A DNA stretch of 10,693 nt from an uncultured Oscillospiraceae bacterium (GTDB lineage: Bacteria > Bacillota > Clostridia > Oscillospirales > Oscillospiraceae): NCBI GenBank assembly GCA_934591725.1, contig CAKTPR010000074.1:1-10693 (forward strand), written 5' to 3'. The notes beneath the pieces are model-generated. The model did not search any database. It had not been told where the DNA came from and saw only the letters and a program-made list of their open reading frames with translations. This document shows positions 7,101 to 10,693 of this stretch, in pieces; position 1 is the first letter of the stretch, and each line of letters starts with the position of its first letter. The position numbers and the translations under genes are program-made.

Positions 7101-7594
7101 AGCTTGTGACGGTCGCGGGCGTCGTCGCCTCCTCCAAGACGAGGACGACGCGCAACAACACCCTCATGAGCTATATCCAGCTTGAGGACGACACCGGCTC
7201 AATGGAGCTGATGGCCTTCCAACGCGCGCTCGACTCCGGCGGGGCGTATATCAAGGACAATGCCGCCCTCGTCATCAAGGGGCGTGTCTCTATACGCGAT
7301 GAGAAGGAGCCGCAGATAGTCGTCGAGTCCATCCGTCCGCTCTCGGACATGAACGCACCCGGCAGCAGTGCTCCGCCCCCCGCGGAGAAGAAGCTCTGGG
7401 TCAAGCTTGAAAGTGAAACTGATCCGATCCTCGGCCGCATCAAGCTCATCCTCACGATGTTCCCAGGTACGCAGCAGATGATAATCTACTGCGACAGGGA
7501 GAAAAAGCGCATCGGTACGCGCTGCCTGATACATGAGGGACTCGTCGCGGAGCTTCAGGAGCTGCTCGGCGAAAAGAACGTAGTGGTAAAATAG
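4121..7594 (+). CDS. dnaE: DNA polymerase III subunit alpha (DnaE)
   Basis: A C-family DNA polymerase of 1157 residues. The N-terminal PHP domain (about 3-210) keeps candidate metal ligands H5, H7, D16, D40/H41, E66, H87, C137, D205 and H207, so it may be an active 3'-5' exonuclease, unlike E. coli DnaE. The polymerase core has GPGRGSAAGSVVSY (354-367), the catalytic PDIDVDF (395-401, with D398 and D400) and the third aspartate D551 in KMDFLGLRNLT. The finger region includes SLYRPGPMDSIPRF (627-640) and ASYAFNKAHAVSYA (744-757). A helix-hairpin-helix region (about 800-900) is followed by QLDLF (911-915), which fits an internal beta-clamp-binding motif, and an OB fold (about 995-1075). In Firmicutes DnaE usually extends primers beside PolC; polC is not in the window. 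The gene starts 5 nt after whiA, with its GAGGAAG site inside the last whiA codons. Confidence 0.97.
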   Translation: MSFVHLHVHSEYSLLDGACRIEKLAERIKELGQDAVAITDHGVMYGAVNFYRACKAAGVKPIIGCEVYVAPRNMSDKEHGIDNNYSHLILLCKNETGYRNLCYLVSAGFTEGFYIKPRIDWSILHEHAEGLICLSGCLAGYIPQRLIRGDYEAAKAKALELEELFGKDNFYLEIQDHGIEDEQTAGRELIRLHRDTGIPLVVTNDAHYIEKKDAYYQDVLMCIQMGKTVDDPGRMRFESQELYLKSEEEMRALYPEVPEAADNTVDIAARCNFDFQFGHYFLPRFKLPEGETDSYEYLKKLCEKGFAERFADRPEVHFQLEYELDIIHSMGFVDYFLIVSDFIGYAKRNGIPVGPGRGSAAGSVVSYCLHITDVDPIKYSLFFERFLNPERVSMPDIDVDFCVNRRGEVIDYVRRLYGNDHVAQIVTFGTMAARNAVRDVGRALSVSYAETDAVAKQVPSGPGALNMTLDEALRLSKPLKEMYDSDETLKRLIDVARALEGMPRHASTHAAGVVITEKPVYEYVPLAKNDESVVCQYQMTTLEELGLLKMDFLGLRNLTVLDDAVQLVRRREPGFRIEDAPEDDKATYDMLAAGRTVGVFQLESTGMTGVCTGLKPKSIEDITAIISLYRPGPMDSIPRFIECSAHPEKITYKHELLRPILEVTYGCIVYQEQVIEIFRRLGGFSLGQADMIRRAMSKKKHKVIDAERVAFVHGDPSRNIPGAVANGVSEQVANSIYDEILDFASYAFNKAHAVSYAIVAYRTAYMKRHYPAEYMAALLTSVLENSAKIAEYISECRDMGIKLLPPDVNESGAHFTVSGSNIRYGLVAIKGMGWGAVDGLVAERERGGLFQSFEDFCRRMNGSELNRRAVDNLIKAGAFDSMGYKRRALIQVSGAIIDSIAQAQRDNISGQLDLFGDFSDNGQKAPAVIKIPDIEEYSSLEKMALEKETTGLYLSGHPMDGYRDAVRRIGAVPLGTLLGDLASDDGEHRFADNQLVTVAGVVASSKTRTTRNNTLMSYIQLEDDTGSMELMAFQRALDSGGAYIKDNAALVIKGRVSIRDEKEPQIVVESIRPLSDMNAPGSSAPPPAEKKLWVKLESETDPILGRIKLILTMFPGTQQMIIYCDREKKRIGTRCLIHEGLVAELQELLGEKNVVVK

Positions 7595-7603
7595 CGTCGA
7601 TAT

Positions 7604-7628
7604 GTGCGCTGCTGTCCCGGCGGCGCAC
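7604..7628 (+). other. 11-bp hairpin after dnaE without U-tract
   Basis: In the 68-nt gap after dnaE the RNA can form an 11-bp stem (7604-7614 with 7618-7628, two G-U pairs) closed by a 3-nt loop, UCC. It is followed by UGAAUAAAAUCAGG, which has no U-run, and the minus-strand flank has none either. It is therefore not a standard intrinsic terminator. It may be a processing or stabilising hairpin, or a partial terminator that sets lower expression of the downstream genes. Confidence 0.6.
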
Positions 7629-7662
7629 TGAATAAAATCAGGAAAAAGGAGACAGAAGCACA

Positions 7663-8070
7663 ATGCTGAAAGGAAAACTTATTCATCCGGAGATAATGCA
7701 GTACCTTTCCCTGTGCGGTCATGGCAGCAAGGTGCTGATCGCTGACGGAAACTACCCCTTGAAGGCAAAAGCCCCCAACGCGCATCGGATATACCTCGGC
7801 CTGACGCCGGGAAAACCGACTGTGCCGGAGGTGCTTGAGGCACTGCTGAGCGTTGAGAAGTTCGAATCGATGGAGCTCATGCTTCCGGAATCTGGCGAGG
7901 AGCCGTCTATCTTTGGCGAATTCAGAAAACTGCTCCCGGACGTTCCGGTAAAGATGCTGGGAAGATATGAGTTCTATGATACCTGCTGCGACCCCATCGT
8001 AGAGCTGGCGATATCGACCGGAGAGGAGCGCCCATTTGCAAATATCCTTCTTACCGTCGGCTGTGTCTGA
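7663..8070 (+). CDS. RbsD/FucU-family sugar mutarotase-like protein
   Basis: A 135-residue cytosolic protein of the RbsD/FucU family, which interconverts anomers or ring forms of sugars (D-ribose pyranase, L-fucose mutarotase). Family features are the start MLKGKLIHPEI, GHGSKVLIADGNYP (19-32) with catalytic-type His20 and Asp28, RYEFYD (101-106), and the C-terminal GEERPFANILLTVG (120-133). Arg101 in place of the RbsD histidine and the FY pair at 104-105 make it closer to FucU than to RbsD. The Y-x-N motif near the C-terminus is F125-A-N127 here, losing the tyrosine hydroxyl. AAGGAG (7646-7651) lies 11 nt upstream of the ATG. No ribose or fucose transport or kinase gene is adjacent, so the substrate cannot be assigned. 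No good promoter was found in the gap after dnaE, so it may be transcribed by read-through. Confidence 0.88.
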   Translation: MLKGKLIHPEIMQYLSLCGHGSKVLIADGNYPLKAKAPNAHRIYLGLTPGKPTVPEVLEALLSVEKFESMELMLPESGEEPSIFGEFRKLLPDVPVKMLGRYEFYDTCCDPIVELAISTGEERPFANILLTVGCV

Positions 8071-8095
8071 TGCTGCAAAAAGCGGGGAACCGCAC

Positions 8096-9163
8096 ATGAA
8101 AAGAAACGCTTCTCTCGATATAACACGCGGCTTTGCCGTGATTCTGGTCGCGTGCCTGCACAGCATCGGCAACGGCAGCCTGACGGCGAATCCCATATCC
8201 GGTGTGAGCGGGTATCTGCTGACCGGGCTGTGGCTGCTGTCGGCGTCCTGCGTGCCGCTGTTTCTGATACTCTCCGGATATTTGCAGAACCGCAAGACAC
8301 CCACGGTAAAATACTACGTAAATTACCTGCACATCTATATTCCCTATCTGATCCTCGGCGTTATCTCGCTGACGGCCGGCGCGCTCTATACGCACCAGCG
8401 CCTGTCCGCAAGGGACTTTGTGAGCTCACTTGTGAACTTCTACACCTGTGAGTATTCATGGTTCGTAATGATGTACACCGGCCTGTTCCTGCTCATCCCG
8501 TTCCTGAACGCGATGTACAACGGGCTCGAAACGAAGGGGCAGAAGCGGCTGCTGATACTTGTCTTTTTCGCGCTGTCCCACCTGCCGAGCCTGCTCAACA
8601 GCTATATTCAGATATACTCCGTCTGGTGGATGCGGCTGTTTCCCGTGACCTATTATTTCATCGGCGCATATTGCAGCGAGTATAAACCGGCAAAGAGCGC
8701 CTCATGGTACTTCCGCTGGCTGCTCGTGCTGCTCGCCGTGTTCACGGTATATGATGTGTTCTATCTGCACGGCGACGGAAGCCGGGTGCCGGGGTACAGC
8801 TACGATAACTATCAGGTGCTGGTAATCGGCTTTTTTGTTTTCCGCGGGCTCAGCAGCATCGATACAGGGCGGCTGCCGCGCTTCCTGCTCGGCTCCGCGG
8901 AGTATCTGTCACGGATCGCGCTCTATTTTTATCTTGCCGCCGGGATGGTGGACAATATCCTCTATTCCTATTTCAGAGAGAATGTGGCGGACTATCTTTC
9001 AAATAACGGCTATTTCATCGTGACCGCGCTTATCTCCTTTGCCGCATCTCTTCTTGTGACCGCGCTTATCTATCCTATCGGCGAATGGCTCTCAAAGCGC
9101 TGCATCGCCCTTGTGAACCGGCTGATAGACAGGCTCACAAACCGGACGGCAGCGGCAGACTGA
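8096..9163 (+). CDS. Membrane acyltransferase, family 3 (OafA/WecH-like)
   Basis: A 355-residue polytopic membrane protein of the acyltransferase-3 family, which moves acyl groups (often acetyl from acetyl-CoA) onto surface or lipid-linked glycans. The first helix carries SLDITRGFAVILVACLH (6-22) with the conserved Asp8, Arg11 and putative catalytic His22. VPLFLILSGYLQ (53-64) and SWFVMMYTGLFLLIPFLNAM (121-140) are typical of the family. About ten hydrophobic segments can be traced (near 12-22, 38-62, 79-98, 121-140, 151-168, 181-193, 206-222, 238-250, 272-290, 305-327). There is no SGNH esterase domain as in OatA. The ATG at 8096 is preferred: GGGGA lies 7 nt upstream and the family motif begins at once. 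An in-frame ATG at 8036 would overlap the previous gene and add 20 non-conserved residues. The glycan acceptor is unknown. Confidence 0.9.
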   Translation: MKRNASLDITRGFAVILVACLHSIGNGSLTANPISGVSGYLLTGLWLLSASCVPLFLILSGYLQNRKTPTVKYYVNYLHIYIPYLILGVISLTAGALYTHQRLSARDFVSSLVNFYTCEYSWFVMMYTGLFLLIPFLNAMYNGLETKGQKRLLILVFFALSHLPSLLNSYIQIYSVWWMRLFPVTYYFIGAYCSEYKPAKSASWYFRWLLVLLAVFTVYDVFYLHGDGSRVPGYSYDNYQVLVIGFFVFRGLSSIDTGRLPRFLLGSAEYLSRIALYFYLAAGMVDNILYSYFRENVADYLSNNGYFIVTALISFAASLLVTALIYPIGEWLSKRCIALVNRLIDRLTNRTAAAD

Positions 9164-9174
9164 CCGCAGCGTGT

Positions 9175-9180
9175 GAGGTG
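9175..9180 (+). promoter_or_regulatory. Ribosome binding site fixing the last gene's start
   Basis: GAGGTG lies 4 nt (6 nt from the GAGG core) before the ATG at 9185. The alternative in-frame GTG at 9173 would place the start codon upstream of this site, with no purine-rich sequence ahead of it. Confidence 0.6.
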
Positions 9181-9184
9181 TAAT

Positions 9185-10693
9185 ATGACAAACACAAATT
9201 CAGAAAACCGCGCAGGCTATGCCGCAGCGTTCCGGGAGCGCTGGCGCGGCTATAGGCTGCCCTTTATCGCGACGCTGCTCTTCGGCCTTGCGGCTCACGC
9301 ATTCGCCATGACGAACAAGCTCCCGTTTGACGATGAAGCGATCTACCTCTTCGGCAAGGGCACGACCACCGCGTCCGGGCGTTACGGGCTTGAGCTGCTG
9401 CGCCTGATAATGCCCGATTATTCAATGCCGTGGATATACGGGCTTATTTCGCTGCTGCTCATCTCCGCCGCGGTGTGCCTCATAATAAAGCTGTTCGATA
9501 TCAGGAGCCGCGTACTTCAGGTGCTCCTCGGCGCTCTGTTCATCACCTTCCCTGCGGAGACCGGGACTCTCGGCTATATGTTCACGGCTGCGCCCTATGC
9601 GCTCGCGCTGTTCCTTTCTGTCGCGGCCGTGTACTCATACAGCCGCGGGACACGCGGCGGGCTTATCGCGGCGCTCGTGATGCTGGCCTTTTCGTGCAGC
9701 ATATATCAGGGCTATTTTTCCTTTGCTGCGAGCCTGTGCGTGCTGCTGATGATAAGCCGCCTTATCTCCGGTGAGGATGCAAAAGCCGTGCTCATCTCCG
9801 GGCTTCGGATGCTTGCGATGCTCGTTGCGGCGCTGCTGCTTTACGGCGCGGTGATCCTGTTTTTCTCGAAGCTGCTTGATTATCCCGTACTGAGCGGCGT
9901 TGTCAACAGCTCCCAGAGCATCCCGATGCGCATCGCCGTGGCGTACAGCGCGTATATAAAGACCATCCTGTGCGGCTACTTCGGTTATGTGCGCGGCACT
10001 GCGTCGCGCCTTGCGCATATAGTGCTGCTGCTCATCATGGCGGCGCTGATAGTGCGCGGCGAAGTGAAGCGGCGCAATATCCGGCACAGCCTGCTGCTGG
10101 CGCTCTGCCTGTTCCTCTTCCCGCTCAGCTGCTACTGCCTTTATATCCTCGCGGATAACGGGTATATCCACGCCCTTGCGCTTTATAGCTTTGCATCATT
10201 GTACATTTTGGCCGCCATTATTATCGACCGCACCGATACCGGCTGGAAGCTCAGACCCGACGCCGTCGCTGCCGCGGCAATGGCCGTCGTTATCGTCTGC
10301 AACACCTATTTTGCAAATGAGTTTTCGCTGTACAGCTACCTGATGAAGGAGAACGTCACCTCTTTCTATACCTCGCTCCTGACGCAGGTCTATGAAACGC
10401 CGGGCTTTGCCGAGGGCACGGAGCTTGCGCTCATAGGCGAGCCGCCGGAGTTCCCCGTGGAGAATAACGCCTGCTACACGCGGGATGAATTCACTCTGCC
10501 CGGAAACCCTGTTGACAGCTCCGCCATCGCACCGTTCATCATCCGCTATTATATCGGCTCCGATATCCCGCTTGCGGACGACGATACCATCGCCGCGCTG
10601 AAGGACACCGCTGAATTTGCGGAAATGCCGGTCTATCCGTATTACGGCAGTGTGCGGATGATCGACGGCACCGTCGTGGTCAGGCTCTCATAG
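9185..10693 (+). CDS. GtrII-like membrane glycosyltransferase
   Basis: A 502-residue polytopic membrane protein resembling the GtrII/Glucos_trans_II family. Such GT-C-type enzymes transfer a sugar from a polyprenyl-phosphate donor to a glycan outside the membrane. After a short cytoplasmic N-terminus and a first helix (25-43), the first outer loop has LPFDDEAIYLF (46-56), with an acidic DDE cluster where GT-C enzymes place catalytic acids, then the GRYGLELLR segment (66-74). Further hydrophobic segments lie near 82-103, 107-122, 134-150, 158-172, 176-191, 203-230, 273-290, 302-322, 332-347 and 358-376. A hydrophilic C-terminal domain (380-502), probably extracytoplasmic, ends the protein. The family assignment rests on topology and the N-terminal motif, so another GT-C or Wzy-like enzyme is possible. 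It follows the acyltransferase by 21 nt, suggesting joint glycan modification. Partner genes gtrA and gtrB are not in the window. The stop codon is the last three bases. Confidence 0.75.
   Translation: MTNTNSENRAGYAAAFRERWRGYRLPFIATLLFGLAAHAFAMTNKLPFDDEAIYLFGKGTTTASGRYGLELLRLIMPDYSMPWIYGLISLLLISAAVCLIIKLFDIRSRVLQVLLGALFITFPAETGTLGYMFTAAPYALALFLSVAAVYSYSRGTRGGLIAALVMLAFSCSIYQGYFSFAASLCVLLMISRLISGEDAKAVLISGLRMLAMLVAALLLYGAVILFFSKLLDYPVLSGVVNSSQSIPMRIAVAYSAYIKTILCGYFGYVRGTASRLAHIVLLLIMAALIVRGEVKRRNIRHSLLLALCLFLFPLSCYCLYILADNGYIHALALYSFASLYILAAIIIDRTDTGWKLRPDAVAAAAMAVVIVCNTYFANEFSLYSYLMKENVTSFYTSLLTQVYETPGFAEGTELALIGEPPEFPVENNACYTRDEFTLPGNPVDSSAIAPFIIRYYIGSDIPLADDDTIAALKDTAEFAEMPVYPYYGSVRMIDGTVVVRLS

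Noticed and set aside
7633..7638. TAAAAT before the mutarotase gene as its own promoter -10
   Set aside because: No acceptable -35 lies 16-18 nt upstream; those positions fall in the GC-rich hairpin.
8036..8095. ATG at 8036 as the start of the acyltransferase
   Set aside because: It would overlap the end of the mutarotase gene by 35 nt and add 20 non-conserved residues; the ATG at 8096 has a GGGGA site and begins directly with the family motif.
1..10693. CRISPR array, insertion sequence, tRNA or phage module
   Set aside because: No direct-repeat array, transposase, terminal repeats, tRNA cloverleaf or phage structural gene could be seen on either strand.

Overview
The window comes from a Gram-positive Firmicutes chromosome, most likely a GC-rich gut-type clostridium (Oscillospiraceae/Ruminococcaceae-like). 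The evidence is the gene order hprK-murB-rapZ-whiA-dnaE, which is characteristic of Clostridia, together with strong AGGAGG-type ribosome binding sites, consensus SigA-type promoters, and coding DNA that is GC-rich yet uses AUA isoleucine codons freely. The exact genus cannot be read from the sequence.

Positions 1-342 are AT-rich and hold no convincing protein gene. They contain a divergent control region. Rightwards, a good promoter (TTGCCA, 17-nt spacer, TAAAAT; 276-304) starts the hprK operon. Leftwards, a perfect consensus promoter (TTGACA, 17-nt spacer, TATAAT; 200-228 on the minus strand) is followed about 60 nt downstream by a strong intrinsic terminator (14-bp stem plus U-rich tail). 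Together they define an unidentified small RNA of about 95 nt. A perfect 11-bp inverted repeat (206-242) is wrapped around that leftward promoter and looks like an operator.

Positions 343-7594 are a compact five-gene operon with gaps of only 14, 13, 11 and 5 nt. hprK (HPr kinase/phosphorylase, carbon catabolite control) is followed by murB (peptidoglycan precursor synthesis), rapZ (RNase adapter/nucleotide-binding protein), whiA (DNA-binding regulator) and dnaE (replicative-type DNA polymerase III alpha subunit). The operon ties carbon status, wall synthesis and replication/division into one transcript. The yvcK/mgfK gene that lies between rapZ and whiA in Bacillus is absent.

Positions 7595-7662 contain an 11-bp hairpin without a U-tract. 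Three further genes read in the same direction: a small RbsD/FucU-family sugar mutarotase-like protein, a family-3 membrane acyltransferase, and a GtrII-like polytopic glycosyltransferase that ends exactly at the window edge. The last two are probably a module that decorates a surface glycan with acyl and sugar groups. No tRNA, rRNA, CRISPR array, insertion sequence or phage gene was seen. The most notable item is the divergent small-RNA locus with its operator-like palindrome.
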